DNA from: Pycnococcus provasolii
Taxonomy: Eukaryota; Chlorophyta; Pseudoscourfieldiophyceae; Pseudoscourfieldiales; Pycnococcaceae
Direction: 5' to 3'
Assembly: GCA_938743325.2 (NCBI GenBank)
Contig: OW568871.1
Location: 248,001 to 312,000, forward strand
DNA: 64,000 nt
The notes under the pieces were generated by a model. The model worked only from the letters and a program-made list of their open reading frames with translations, did no database searches and was not told where the DNA came from. This document shows, in pieces, positions 1-10,196 of this stretch. Position numbers and translations under genes: made by a program. Every line of letters starts with the position of its first letter. The first letter of the stretch is position 1.

Positions 1-1076
1 TGCCAGAGCAAGTTCGCGACGTCCATCAACAGCTTAGATGTCGCTCGTTTCTCCACATCCAGTGTATCCAACGCACGAATCGCACTCTCAACGACCCAGC
101 TTCGCATCTGATCTTTGATGCGCTTGTTGACCTCCGACGCACCACCTGGATACACTTTCACCGCATTGAGAATGGCGTCACGGTCCTCCGCTTTCCACGC
201 CTCGGCACGCTGCACGTCCATGCCGACCATCTTCACAGTCACCTTATCTGCGCCCTTCTCCACCAAGAAGTCAGCGAACGCCTTCTGCTCCACCGCCGGT
301 AAGCAAATCTCTAGTTTCGCCTTGCCGTCATCAATCGTACTCAGAATCTCCCAGATACACCACGCGCGCGTCAGCGGGATCGGATCGTCCCAAGGCATCA
401 AAATCAGCACGGTGTGTCCGATGCTCGCGACCGCCTCCTTGAACGTCGTGAACCACCAGTCGGGCGGCACTTGCAAGCTCGCGTGCTGGTTGACTGTGAA
501 CACGTCGAACCATACGTATGCATTCTCGGAGAGGCTGCCGAGCGCGTCGACGACATTCACGAATGTGTACTTCCATGCGTGCGACACGAATACCGTCGCG
601 TCTTGCACTTCCGCAGGTTCTGTGTTGCTGAGCATCTCTGCGTAAGACGTTTTGACGTGTTCGGTTGCAGGCTTGACAATACCAAAGCACAAGTCGTTGG
701 TCGTCATGAGCTCGAACGGGATGTCGACATACTGCACGTTCGTGGGTTTTCCGTCGCCGTCCTTGCCAGCAGCATTCATGCGCGTGCGGTGCTCTTGCAA
801 GTTGTCTGTGGTGATTTGCACGACGACGTCTGCCCCTCCGCCATGTTCCGCCTTAAGGAAGTCCTTCGAAGACCACGTATACTTTTTCTGTTTGCATGCG
901 TCGACAAATTGCCTCAGCCACGCTAGACGCACGCCACGTCGCGGGAACACTTGCGTGTTTTCCTCCTCCGAAGTGTATGATGTTGATGTGTCTCTCCTTC
1001 CGGCAGCATTGGCGTCGTCCGGGTGTGGAGACAGGGACGCCGGCGCCAGCGCGGGCATTGGCGCGACACGCGACAT
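1..1076 (-). CDS. SHAWK-domain protein, partial (3' end beyond window)
   Basis: The frame is open from an ATG at 1076 to the left edge (358 codons), with an in-frame stop 12 bases upstream of the ATG, so the start is well set. The first 90 residues or so are Ser/Asp-rich and low in complexity. A folded part follows with VFVSHAWK at about 162-169, then VWFDVFTVNQH, WWFTTFKEAV and TRAWCIWEIL up to about residue 250. This Ser-His-Ala-Trp block followed by a D-x-F motif and a C-x-W-E helix is typical of TIR-like N-terminal domains that in algae often precede kinesin-light-chain-type TPR repeats; that is family knowledge recalled, not searched. The last residues visible are helical (RATSKLLMDVANLLW) and could begin a TPR region. 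The role is probably signalling or scaffolding, but unproven. The gene has no stop in the window. Confidence 0.75.
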   Translation of the reverse strand, partial: MSRVAPMPALAPASLSPHPDDANAAGRRDTSTSYTSEEENTQVFPRRGVRLAWLRQFVDACKQKKYTWSSKDFLKAEHGGGADVVVQITTDNLQEHRTRMNAAGKDGDGKPTNVQYVDIPFELMTTNDLCFGIVKPATEHVKTSYAEMLSNTEPAEVQDATVFVSHAWKYTFVNVVDALGSLSENAYVWFDVFTVNQHASLQVPPDWWFTTFKEAVASIGHTVLILMPWDDPIPLTRAWCIWEILSTIDDGKAKLEICLPAVEQKAFADFLVEKGADKVTVKMVGMDVQRAEAWKAEDRDAILNAVKVYPGGASEVNKRIKDQMRSWVVESAIRALDTLDVEKRATSKLLMDVANLLW

Positions 1077-1520
1077 ACAGTAAGCTTATGCACGTGCGTG
1101 TCAACTGTCTAGGGTACTGTAAGCCACTGTGCGCCAATGTAAAGTAACATGGGAATCTTGATGTGATGACGGGTCCAATCGCAGCGGAGGTGATCAACGG
1201 CAACTTGCAAGGTCAACTTGCATGTGCATGTGCATGGGCCATGCAGGTGGTCAAAGACATTCCTGGAAAGGTACAAACAAGTCTTTGGAGCCTCCTTGGC
1301 CGTATAAGTTACGGTCATTTATTACCACCTAACGCACGGTCATTTATTGCCTCGGAGTTCAGTAAGTTACCAAATAGTTCTACGATAGTGCCATTGTATG
1401 AGGTAGGTAAGACACCTGGTCAAGACATTCCTGCAGGTTTGGATTTCGCGCCGGTTTTCGGTTTCGACTTCTATGCCCTTTCATCATTCCATTTTAGGAT
1501 TGCTGCAGTAGCACGCACTG
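1077..1520. other. Intergenic, divergent promoter region
   Basis: The 444 bases lie between two divergently transcribed genes and should hold both promoters. A short direct repeat containing GGTCATTTATT occurs twice near 1313-1350. I see no RNA gene. The plus frame open across 1163-1687 has poor codon texture and overlaps the next gene, so I do not call it. Confidence 0.5.
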
Positions 1521-3146
1521 ATGGCCGCGGTGTCGTCGGCGGCCGGTGGTGGTGGTGGTGGTTATCAAGAAGTTACCATGTCCTCTCCCTCGGCCATGTC
1601 TCTCATGTCGTCGTTCCGTGCGGACTTGCACCCGCTTTATCCCGACTACCAACGAGCTTTAGCGGTCCTACGGGCGGCGCATCGTGATGGTGATGCAACC
1701 TTACTCAAGAATACGATACCTATCACGTCCACGGACGCCACCTTATCATTCTTAGGACGGTGCCTTCTCGACGAAAGCATACGCCGCGTTGAAGAAAGTG
1801 AGGAAAGGAATAAGAGAAAGGACGAAAAGAAGGAGCAACGATGACAACAGCAACAGCAACAGCAACAAAACAACAATGACAACGACGACAACAATGACGA
1901 TGACGACGACGACGACGACGACGACGACTATTTTTCAGAGAAACAAAGTCGCATTCGCAACGAAAAAGAAAAAGAAAAGGAGCGACAAAAAGACGCGCGC
2001 AAGCAGTGCATCTTGGAAGTTGTCAAAAACTACAAACACGTGGCAGACGTGCAATACACTACCGGTACAGCCGCTTACCCGGTCAAAGGCCGCGAAGGCG
2101 AGGTGGCGTACCCGCTCATGATGGCGTTAGCGTTTAGAGAAGATGACGAAATCATTCATGCCATCCTCGACGCGTGCCCTGGGGCTTGTGCATGCAAGGA
2201 TAATAAAGGAATTCACCCACTCGACGTCGCGGTGCAGTGTGACGCGAGCGCGGAAATCATCAACAAAATCGCAAAGCTCCAACCTCACGTCGCCGAAGGA
2301 ACTCTCGAAGAAGCCTCGACATCATCAGCCGCTGCCGTTGAAGTTTCGTCGACCCGAGCGTTCGCGATATCGGCACCGGCCATCTTCCACACCGTTGGAA
2401 CGCTCTATGATGCTGAGTGGGTTAAAGACGTGGTGCTGCCTCTCTACGAATTGAGTCCACGAGCGGCAAGCACGCCACTCGGAAAGGACTTGTGGACTGG
2501 CAGCTATTTGTTCCATACGGCTTGCTGCAATCCCACCGTGCAAGGTTCTGGGTTTTGCTCATGGTCTCCGTGCGATGAGACAGCGACGGCGTTGGCGGTA
2601 CTCGCGATGTGGCCTAATGCACGGTGCCTCCTACCGCGATCCGTGATTGAGGAGAAGGACGTTGAGCCGTACGACTATCCGATTGCCATCCTGGGTGAAA
2701 ATGCCACGGATCACCACATGTTTAGCGAGGTAAGCTTCGCGGTGATGTATGTGATCTACGTGCTCATGGAGCGACTGGCGCCAAGTAGTGCGAAGGACAT
2801 TCGCAACTTCAGTTTCGGCGGGTCTCCGTACATCGATTGGCTCGAGGAGCGCGCGGCAGCCCGCCTATTCGGCGACCGTGAACGAACTGCTGCTATGTTG
2901 AAGCGAACGTGCGAAGACGCTGCAACACGGCGTTTGCACTGGAGCAACGTCAGACGAGAGGTGAAGACAGCATTTCTCCTCTGCGCGAAGAAATGCGACA
3001 CCAACAAGTACGCGCTCGGACGAGTGGGCGAGGACGCGCTCCGCCTTATCTGCAACGCCGTCGATCGCCAAGGCGTCGAGAGCGCCTTGGAAGACCCTGC
3101 GGTGAGCCCGTTGTTCCGCACCGCTGAAAAGTTGGCGTTCCGCTGA
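1521..3146 (+). CDS. Ankyrin-like repeat protein, two exons
   Basis: Two open blocks in the same frame are separated by a TGA at 1842-1844 inside a CAA/GAC repeat tract. A consistent intron removes it: donor GTGAGG at 1798, acceptor TATTTTTCAG ending at 1938, 141 nt, phase 1. Exons 1521-1797 and 1939-3146 then encode 494 residues without a break. The N-terminal part is Ser/Gly-rich, then helical. After a Lys/Glu-rich linker, the region encoded from about 2080 to 2300 (PLMMALAFREDDEIIHAILD and KGIHPLDVAVQ) has the spacing of degenerate ankyrin repeats of the kind common in algae and oomycetes. The C-terminal 250 residues match nothing I recognise. No signal peptide or membrane segment is apparent. 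The alternative is a single in-frame stop in a decaying gene, but the good splice signals argue against it. Confidence 0.7.
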
Positions 3147-3270
3147 AAAGTTGGCGTTTGTCAGCTACTGAAGAACCCTAATCCTAAGGTTAACCCTATT
3201 TTTAATTTTCAAATTGTTGACTCTTGATTCATTCTGTGACAGTTTTTCCTCCCTCCCGTTTTTTTGTGCG

Positions 3271-4758
3271 ATGTCGCGATGCGTGCCATGGTGGGCTTGG
3301 TGGTGGCGTCAGCAGTCGCGTCACTCAGTGAAAGGTGTTGTTGGCTTGGTGGTGGTGTTTGTGGTGGCGTGTTCTCTAAGTAGTAGTAGTTCTGGTGGGC
3401 TTGGTAGCTTGCAGACTGGTGGTGTCGTTGTTGACGACGTCGTGGTGGTGGTGAAAGCCGATGGTGGTGGTGATGTTGCGTCCTCGACGATCATCAAGCC
3501 ACCCCCCTGCTCGAAATTGCCCATCGACATGTCCCATGTCGAACTCGGTGGCGATTCACTCGGCTCAGGCTACCAAGCGACGGTCGCGCGAGCCTCGTTA
3601 AAAAACGTGCCGATCGCTGTCAAGTACGTGCGGTGGGAGAAGGTAGTGCAACAACACGACGATGACGACGACGATGATAACACGTGCGACGACTCCTTTC
3701 ATCATCATCGTCGTCGTCGTCGTATCGACGAAGTTGAGCACAACGCAGATCGCGTGAAAAAACTGAAGCACGAAATTGATATGCACTGCTTGGTGGCTGA
3801 CCACCCGAACGTGCTTCGATTTCTTGGCCCGGGTAACTACCAAGACGGCTCGTGGTTCCAGCCTGAGGATGAAGACGCCAACGAAGACGCATATAGCGAA
3901 CATGACATGTCACGCGCTCCATCATACCCCGTATTTTTGGCCATGGAGCTGGCAGATGGACGCAGCCTGAAAGAACTTGTGCACGCACGGGGCGTGAGGG
4001 CGGCGTCACAACAACGACAGCAGCAGCAACAACAAACAGAAAATTCCTTCCCACCACCCAATGCTGCCGTGCCGTTAGCATTGGCACTGCCTCTGGCGCG
4101 CGACATGGCACAATCTCTCGCACATCTGCACGCGAGCGAGCCGCACCCAATTGTGCATCGTGACGTGCGCCTCAGCAATTTCCTCGTCGTACGTGGTGCG
4201 GGAAAGGGAGGGCGTCCTGCGGCGAAGCTCGCCGACTTTGGACGTGCGACATTGCTTGCGAATCGAACGTCGCGTCTACGCTGCGAAGTACCATCTTCGT
4301 CGTCGGAGAAGTCGGAGTATCCGTGTCACAGTCTGGAGGAGACGCGGGGTTACATCGCGGCGCTTGGCGTTGCGCCGGAGGTGACACGAGGAGAATCGTA
4401 CGGAATTTCCGCGGATGTGTTTTCGCTGGGCGCCAGCTTGTTTCATTTGCTGACGGGCATACCGCACTGCGTCGCTGACGACGACAGTTCTTATGATGCT
4501 ACGTACTACGCGTTTCCTTTGAAGGAGCTTCGAAAGCTCGTGCCCACACCACGCGTGGTTGTCATGGAAGGTAAGCAGGTCAGCCGTTCTGAGATCGAAA
4601 GGTTTCTGCGCTTGGCGCACAAAGGCGCGAAGCAGGAGATTTTGGAGAGGCTGGTTGACGACGTGCTATTGGCTTGCTTACGTGCAGAGATCGATAGACG
4701 TCCAAGTGCGGAGGATTTGGTTCGTGTGCTGGACGAGTTGTTGTTGCTTCTAGTTTGA
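3271..4758 (+). CDS. Membrane-anchored protein kinase
   Basis: This 495-residue protein begins at the first ATG of the frame. Residues about 20-37 (VVGLVVVFVVACS) form a signal anchor. The rest is a eukaryotic protein kinase fold: catalytic Lys in IAVKYV (K118), HRDVRLSNFLV (D298) and ADFGRA (D322), then an APE-type VAPEV followed by GYxxDVFSLG-like GISADVFSLGASLFHLLTG. All core catalytic residues are present, so it should be active. The glycine loop reads GGDSLGSGYQATVA. Asp- and His-rich insertions lie between the Lys and the alpha-C helix, and a Gln-rich insert lies between strand 5 and helix E. The lineage is unclear; HRDVR rather than HRDLK resembles some plant receptor-like or NEK/TKL outliers. 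Upstream sequence at 3178-3197 carries CCTAAGGTTAACCC, a motif seen before many genes here. TGTAA lies about 30 bases after the stop. Confidence 0.85.
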   Translation: MSRCVPWWAWWWRQQSRHSVKGVVGLVVVFVVACSLSSSSSGGLGSLQTGGVVVDDVVVVVKADGGGDVASSTIIKPPPCSKLPIDMSHVELGGDSLGSGYQATVARASLKNVPIAVKYVRWEKVVQQHDDDDDDDNTCDDSFHHHRRRRRIDEVEHNADRVKKLKHEIDMHCLVADHPNVLRFLGPGNYQDGSWFQPEDEDANEDAYSEHDMSRAPSYPVFLAMELADGRSLKELVHARGVRAASQQRQQQQQQTENSFPPPNAAVPLALALPLARDMAQSLAHLHASEPHPIVHRDVRLSNFLVVRGAGKGGRPAAKLADFGRATLLANRTSRLRCEVPSSSSEKSEYPCHSLEETRGYIAALGVAPEVTRGESYGISADVFSLGASLFHLLTGIPHCVADDDSSYDATYYAFPLKELRKLVPTPRVVVMEGKQVSRSEIERFLRLAHKGAKQEILERLVDDVLLACLRAEIDRRPSAEDLVRVLDELLLLLV

Positions 4759-4900
4759 TGACGTTAGCATTGTAAAAATTTCCCTCTTTGATATCACACA
4801 TCCCGGTATCCGTCTGTGAATGTGAAGAATGGTGTGAATGGAAGACCGTTGGACAAAGTAAAGTGCACTCCATTACTGAATGAGGGATCTCAGTACCCGT

Positions 4901-7750
4901 CTACGCGAGAAGAAGTTTCTCCACGCACTGAAGAGCGAGCGGGGAAACCTCACTCGCCTGCGAGCGAACGCACACTTTAATGCCTGGAACACCTTCCCGC
5001 AGTGATAGCTCGAGGAGCACGTAGCCGTGGTGCGAAATCAGCTTGCCACAGAAATAAAAAGCCTCCATGCCATTATCGGCGGGCCGGCGAGCGAGGAAGA
5101 ACACGCTTCGCGCCTCGAGCTTCGCGATGAGTGCATCACCAGTCGGAATCACCGCCTGAACTCTCGTCGACTGCTCCTGAGAGTCAGGAATTCCTCGCCA
5201 AAGATCCAGGAAGGCGTTCTTCTCCAGCCTTCCATCAGCCGCGAACAGCGCGTCGAGGCTCAGGCTGTCAGTGAAATAGTACACCTGCCCAGCGGATCCG
5301 TTGTGCTTCACGGCAACCTGAAGACTCACCGACGGCGCCGTGCCCGGCGGAACAACCATGGCCGAGTTGATCGCAAGCGGTACGGAGCCTCGTGCCATGC
5401 CCCCTGGCGGAACGGGCGACGGCGTGAGTGTGACAGCGGGTGACGTCGGCGCCAATCCGAAGAAACTCTTATTGAGCTGGATCATCACGCCGTCAATGGG
5501 CTGCGCGCCCTGGTTCGACACGCTCAGCTCATAGACAACCTGGCCATTCAGAGACTTCACCGCGCCAGAAATTTCCATGCCGTTTCCTCGCGCCGCTGGG
5601 AGCACCACCGGAAGCGGGAGCGCCGGTGGCGGCGCTCCACCAGCCGCACCTCCGACCGGCGCGCCGCCACCGCCGAGCAGGTCGAAGGGGTCCACGGGCG
5701 CCGCGGGTGCTGCAGGCGCGCCGCCGCCGAGCAGATCGCCCAGCATGTCTGCGCCAGATGGCGTCGCCATTGGTGGTGCGGCAGCCACCGCGGCAGGCGC
5801 GCCGACGTCCAGACCCATCAGGTCGCCCATGAGGTCAGTGGGTGGCGCGGCATTTCCCGCGGGCGCGGTGGCCGGGGTCACATCGCCACCGAGCAGGTCG
5901 CCAACAAGCCCGCCACTGCTGCTCTCCGGGCCCGACATGGCTCCGTAGTCCACCGCGACGGGTCCCGTTCCAGAAGAAACGGGGTAGCGTGCACGGCTCA
6001 CGAAGCTCTCCGGTGGCTTGTGGTAGACACTTGCCAGCGTTCCCATGTTTGACAGCAGTTCGTTGAGCAGGCTCGCCTCTATGGACCGTGCATCGTCCGA
6101 GATGACGGGCTTCTCAGCCAGCACGACTTCCTTGGCCGCCTCTGGGTCTGTCGAAAGCAGGCGCCAGTAGACGAACGCGCGGTCACGCAAATCCGGATTG
6201 TCCGTTTCCTGGGTTGCGTTCGACAGCACGAGCTGGATCATATTCTGCGGTCCCTCCGTTGGCTTCTTCAGGAAGAGCTTCACGGTGGCTGTAAGCAGCT
6301 GCAGCTGCACGTTCGGAGGCTCCTCGGGGAATGTCTCGAGGAAGCTCTCGAGAAGCTCCTCGGCGTTGTCGATGCGGCTTGCATACTCGCCGATGATCCA
6401 GATCATCGCAGCCTTAGCATCCGGCTCGTCGAGCGTGTCGAGGTTGTCGCAGAGGTCCGCAATCACGCTCTCGTAGCGGTTCGGGTAGCGCCGGAAGATG
6501 TGCATGATCACCACAACCGCCTCCTGCGTGACATAGTTCACCTTCGTGGAGATGAGCTCGAGCAGAACGGCGATACACTTCTGGGCGGCGCGCTCAAGCA
6601 TCACCGCGCAGCGGCCAATGCACCTCACCGCCTTGCGCACGAAGTCGACGTCCACCTCCGTGGCGTACTCCTTAAGCTCGAGAAGGACTTGGTCAACGTT
6701 TCGGTCGTTCACCAGTGCGATAATGATTTCGAGTTTTTCCATCTTGACATATGTGGGATCGTTGTACTTGCAGAAGAACACCTTGACTTCGTGCTGTAGA
6801 ATTTCTGGCCTCTTCTGAACGATGAGCGCGATGTTGCGCAGCGCGACGTACTGCATTTCCGGCTCCGTGCTTAGCAGAGTGACGAGCGGCGGCGCCATTT
6901 TCTTGCACAGGCTCGCCTGCATGTCCGGACTTGTGATGAGGTCTAGTTGCTTCATGAGCACCTTGACGGCGCTGAGTACGATTGCACAGTTGGCGTGACT
7001 GAGCCTCGGCGCGACGCGCTCGACGATGGACTCCGCCTCTCGGCTGTCTCTGCTGTTGTAGCTCGCGAGCGCGTCGAGGATGAAGACCTGTCCCCACTCC
7101 GTACATTCGTTGAGCGCAGAGAGCAGCTTGAAGAGCACTTGTGGCGAGATGGCGAAGACGCCCGCCTTTGGGCTTCTGCTTGAGATTTCCATGAGCGACG
7201 CGACGGCGTTGGCGACGACCATGGGGTTGGAGTCTCCGAGAAGTTCTTTGAGTCCGTCGAGGAACCCGCGGTCTTCGACAAGTTCCGGGTTGATGTCGAA
7301 GAGTTTCGCGACGCATATGGCGGCAGTTTTGCGCACGTACGGGTCGTCGTCACGCATGCACTTCATGAGCGGGTCACAGAGGTACTCGGTAATCCGTTCG
7401 ACACGGATACACCCCATGGTACGTACAGCGAGAGCACGTATGAGCGGGTTAGGATCCTGCGAGTCCTTGACAAACGTGTTAACCGCCATGATAGCAAGTT
7501 CAGGTTGCGACTTGGCGTAGTTGATTAGGTATAAATAAACAAGCTTCTTTAGTTCCAAGTTAGAAGTTTGCATGCAGTTCACGACGTCAGGGAAAAGCAT
7601 CGAGACATCTTTCCCAACTGTCATCGCAGCTATCACTTTTTTCACCGCATCGCACTGCTTGGTTTTATCCAGAGAGCGAAGTTCATCCTTGAACTCAGCA
7701 ATCTCACCTTTCTTCGTCGTCGTGAAGAAACGACTGTCGTTGCCCGACAT
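4901..7750 (-). CDS. AP-1/AP-2 complex subunit beta (beta-adaptin)
   Basis: Large subunit of a clathrin adaptor complex, which selects cargo and recruits clathrin at the trans-Golgi network, endosomes or plasma membrane. The start ATG gives [17 protein letters not shown], matching the conserved plant N-terminus; the longer frame to 7813 lacks ATG. Residues 1 to about 590 are the HEAT-like trunk with strongly conserved blocks ([51 protein letters not shown]). Residues about 610-720 are an Ala/Gly/Pro-rich hinge with repeated DLLG and DLMG boxes suited to clathrin binding. The last 230 residues are the ear domain ([18 protein letters not shown] to QCVEKLLLA). Its 949 residues are slightly more than the roughly 890-900 of land plants because of the hinge. 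Plants use one beta type for AP-1 and AP-2, so I do not choose between them. It is intronless. Confidence 0.97.
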   Translation of the reverse strand: MSGNDSRFFTTTKKGEIAEFKDELRSLDKTKQCDAVKKVIAAMTVGKDVSMLFPDVVNCMQTSNLELKKLVYLYLINYAKSQPELAIMAVNTFVKDSQDPNPLIRALAVRTMGCIRVERITEYLCDPLMKCMRDDDPYVRKTAAICVAKLFDINPELVEDRGFLDGLKELLGDSNPMVVANAVASLMEISSRSPKAGVFAISPQVLFKLLSALNECTEWGQVFILDALASYNSRDSREAESIVERVAPRLSHANCAIVLSAVKVLMKQLDLITSPDMQASLCKKMAPPLVTLLSTEPEMQYVALRNIALIVQKRPEILQHEVKVFFCKYNDPTYVKMEKLEIIIALVNDRNVDQVLLELKEYATEVDVDFVRKAVRCIGRCAVMLERAAQKCIAVLLELISTKVNYVTQEAVVVIMHIFRRYPNRYESVIADLCDNLDTLDEPDAKAAMIWIIGEYASRIDNAEELLESFLETFPEEPPNVQLQLLTATVKLFLKKPTEGPQNMIQLVLSNATQETDNPDLRDRAFVYWRLLSTDPEAAKEVVLAEKPVISDDARSIEASLLNELLSNMGTLASVYHKPPESFVSRARYPVSSGTGPVAVDYGAMSGPESSSGGLVGDLLGGDVTPATAPAGNAAPPTDLMGDLMGLDVGAPAAVAAAPPMATPSGADMLGDLLGGGAPAAPAAPVDPFDLLGGGGAPVGGAAGGAPPPALPLPVVLPAARGNGMEISGAVKSLNGQVVYELSVSNQGAQPIDGVMIQLNKSFFGLAPTSPAVTLTPSPVPPGGMARGSVPLAINSAMVVPPGTAPSVSLQVAVKHNGSAGQVYYFTDSLSLDALFAADGRLEKNAFLDLWRGIPDSQEQSTRVQAVIPTGDALIAKLEARSVFFLARRPADNGMEAFYFCGKLISHHGYVLLELSLREGVPGIKVCVRSQASEVSPLALQCVEKLLLA

Positions 7751-7829
7751 TGCACAAGTTACAAAAAAACTACAATGAAAATGAAAAATGACGAAGCAGG
7801 CGCGCGTTTCCAAAACAAGGCTCCCGGGA

Positions 7830-7854
7830 CCCCCCCCCCCCCCCCCCCCCCCCC
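7830..7854. repeat. Poly-C tract
   Basis: 25 consecutive C residues lie about 80 bases before the beta-adaptin start codon (a G run on the coding strand), followed directly by telo-box-like AAACCCTAA motifs. The length may be unreliable in sequencing. Confidence 0.9.
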
Positions 7855-8131
7855 TAACCGAAACCCTAAGGCCGAAACCCTAATCTCGAACTCGAAGCAC
7901 CCAAGGCACACCCAAGGCAGTTCAGGTTAAGGTTAGTTCTCATCAGAACATCTTTTTTTTCGACACACGGCAACGTCCCAAGCCCTTGCAAGGTCCCAAC
8001 GGGTAAAGGTTAAACGTTTCTTCCTGGGAGTAAAACCGGAACCATAAACTTTACCGACATACCACTATGCCCTTCGCACCACTACAAAGATAACAGTCTA
8101 ACACACATATGTAAGTGACACACGTACTGTG

Positions 8132-8227
8132 CACACACGTACCTGTACACACACGTCACACACGTACCTGTACACACACGTCACACACGTACCTGTACAC
8201 ACACGTCACACACGTACCTGTACACAC
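8132..8227. repeat. 25-base tandem repeat, nearly four copies
   Basis: The unit CACACACGTACCTGTACACA plus five bases (CACGT) repeats head to tail with three full copies and a partial fourth, with essentially no divergence. There are no spacers, so it is a minisatellite and not a CRISPR array. Confidence 0.9.
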
Positions 8228-8418
8228 CCCACTGTAACTGGTCTTAACGCACTGTAGACCTTGTTTTGTAGCTCAAGACCGAGCTTGAAAGACTGCTCAA
8301 GGTCCTTAAAGGCCCATAAGTCTCGTTACATACTTTAGGAGACTACTACTGCTGTACTGACAGTACAATAACCTTTGTTAGTACTCTTTCGTGTGTATGT
8401 AAATACTGACTGTATGTA

Positions 8419-9870
8419 TTAGTCGCCATAGATGCAAATCTTGCCCTTGACGCCCGTCGCCATCAAGATGCGGTGACTCAAATGCTCGATGTTGATCACG
8501 TGAGCATCCTTCACCTCGTAGCGGCGCTGGAAGTACTTCCCGCCACCGCTGCTGAACCCGTAGACGTCAAGGCGACTGCACGAGCCATTCGCAACCTGCT
8601 CAATCAATCCCATGAGGCGCGCCCAGCCGCCCGTCGGCTTACCAGCCTTAAGCTTCCTCTCCTTCTTGTACGTCTCGTAAATCGCAGTCGCGTCCTCGCG
8701 CCACGTGGCAACGTCAGGACCGTATATGACCGACATCTTGCCGTCGGGCATGCGCCCGAGATTCTTCGGCGGCGCCTTCGGAATCACGTGCAGCTTTGAA
8801 GGACGCTGCGAGCCCTTGAAGGGACCCTGCGCGTAATTCGCCTTGATGAAAATGCCGTCCACCTTCTTGCCCACGTACTTCTCGTAACCCTTCGTGACGG
8901 TGTTGTACCGAACGACAAAGTCGTGGCGGTCAATCTCCGCGCCGTTGTTGTGAGCAAGCACGTTGTCCGCATTGCCCACAACCGCGCACGTTCCCAGAGA
9001 GTTGTTGCGCAGCAAGGGCAGGTTGTCGCGCACTTCGTCCTCGCTCGCGGTTGGCGCGTACTTCTTCCACCAAGGACGACCGACGTGGTTGCCCTTCGTG
9101 GCCAGGCCGTGCTCGCTGAACGCGCAGTCTCGGTCTAGCCAGAAGCAGTGGCGCTCCCTGGCTAGGATCTTCGCCATCATCTGCAGCGTCTTCATCGACG
9201 GCGGATTTTTCACCTTCGCGGTCGTGGGCTTCACCGGTTGGCCCGAAACGCCCTCGTAGCAGTACTTGGGCGCCGTCAGGCGGTTCGGAGTGAGCGCGTC
9301 CACGGGCACCGTGCCATCCTCGTTGAAGTTGGTGTTGACGAACGGCTTAGACGTGTCTGCCTTGACGTCCTTGGAGTCAGCCTTCGCGGCGCTGCCGCCG
9401 CCACTACCGCCGCGACCACGACCGCGACCCGAGCGTCTCCTGGCTCTTCGCTCTTGCCGCCTCGCAGCGCGAGCCTCTCGCGCGCCTTCTTTGTCGCCTC
9501 CTTCGCCTTCGGATGTGGACTCTTCCCCCTCCTCCTCAGACTCCTGTAGACTCCGCCGTCTTCTGTAGCTTTCTTCGCCGTCTTCATTCGCGCCGGCTGT
9601 GTGTGCAGGCCAGCCGTGTCCATCTGGAGTGACAGCGAGCGCGATCGCACCTGGTCTCCATGGTGCCGTCCACCCAGCTTTTGCGTTTATTCTCTTGTGC
9701 GCGTGTGTTGTCCCAGCGTCTCCTTTTGGATGCTCATCGGGTGTGTGCGCGTATGCGTCATCTGCGACAGCCTTGCCAGTAACCCGTGGACTTACCACGG
9801 CGAGCGTGACCGCGAGCAAGAGCAGGCCGTGGAAGGAGCACCGGCGTGCACGCCTGCCATCTGCGCGCAT
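8419..9870 (-). CDS. GT29 sialyltransferase-like glycosyltransferase
   Basis: Predicted type II Golgi enzyme of 483 residues. The chosen ATG gives a short basic N-terminus then the anchor FHGLLLLAVTLAVVS; an ATG at 10011 would add 47 residues and cannot be excluded. The stem (about 40-210) is charged and low in complexity. The catalytic part has the family 29 motifs: the L motif (GTCAVVGNADNVLAHNNG then IDRHDFVVRYNT), an S-like motif (PTGGWARLMGLIEQV to SRLDVYGFSSGGG), and the VS motif with paired His and Glu in INIEHLSHRILMATG. Family 29 enzymes transfer sialic acid or a related ulosonic acid from CMP-sugar to glycans. Algal members are known, but the donor in an organism without proven sialic acid could be Kdo or Kdn; that is inference. 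It diverges from the folate-receptor-like gene and shares a promoter region of about 190-330 bases. Confidence 0.9.
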   Translation of the reverse strand: MRADGRRARRCSFHGLLLLAVTLAVVSPRVTGKAVADDAYAHTPDEHPKGDAGTTHAHKRINAKAGWTAPWRPGAIALAVTPDGHGWPAHTAGANEDGEESYRRRRSLQESEEEGEESTSEGEGGDKEGAREARAARRQERRARRRSGRGRGRGGSGGGSAAKADSKDVKADTSKPFVNTNFNEDGTVPVDALTPNRLTAPKYCYEGVSGQPVKPTTAKVKNPPSMKTLQMMAKILARERHCFWLDRDCAFSEHGLATKGNHVGRPWWKKYAPTASEDEVRDNLPLLRNNSLGTCAVVGNADNVLAHNNGAEIDRHDFVVRYNTVTKGYEKYVGKKVDGIFIKANYAQGPFKGSQRPSKLHVIPKAPPKNLGRMPDGKMSVIYGPDVATWREDATAIYETYKKERKLKAGKPTGGWARLMGLIEQVANGSCSRLDVYGFSSGGGKYFQRRYEVKDAHVINIEHLSHRILMATGVKGKICIYGD

Positions 9871-10196
9871 CTCCAGAGCTCCGCGGAGTAGGAATAGTGG
9901 AGCGATCTCAGCCTTCGCAACGAACCCGACGGTGTCGAGTGTCGACGGTGTTGCGGACGGCGTTTTGACGGTAAGTTGCCACCCCATTGCCCATCGCTCG
10001 ACCAGCTTCATCGGAGCAACACGCCTGACCACCTCGCACAACCGCCTCGCACGTCCATGGAGGCACACTCTGACACTCCGCACTCGTCATCCGCTTGCAT
10101 CCCAGGTTGCCGGTCGTGGTCATAGGTAAAGGTTAGTCGTGTGAGCGTGCGGCGAAACAACCGTTCGAGCAGGTCGTTCGCGCTCGATATCTCGCG

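Larger units (their letters stand above)
7751..8418. other. Intergenic with homopolymer and tandem repeats
   Basis: Upstream region of beta-adaptin and downstream region of the sialyltransferase-like gene. It holds a 25-base C run, AAACCCTAA telo-box-like motifs at about 7859-7885, GGTTAAGGTTAG near 7925-7936 and a 25-base tandem repeat. No gene is supported. Confidence 0.6.

Noticed and set aside
1163-1687. 174-codon plus frame upstream of the ankyrin-like gene
   Set aside because: It overlaps the real start at 1521 in another frame, and codon choice is unlike the neighbours.
1842-1844. TGA read as selenocysteine
   Set aside because: It sits in simple-repeat sequence and is removed by a good intron; no SECIS-like hairpin is apparent and the site has no redox motif.
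8132-8227. Possible CRISPR-like array
   Set aside because: Units follow one another with no spacers; it is a minisatellite in a nuclear genome.
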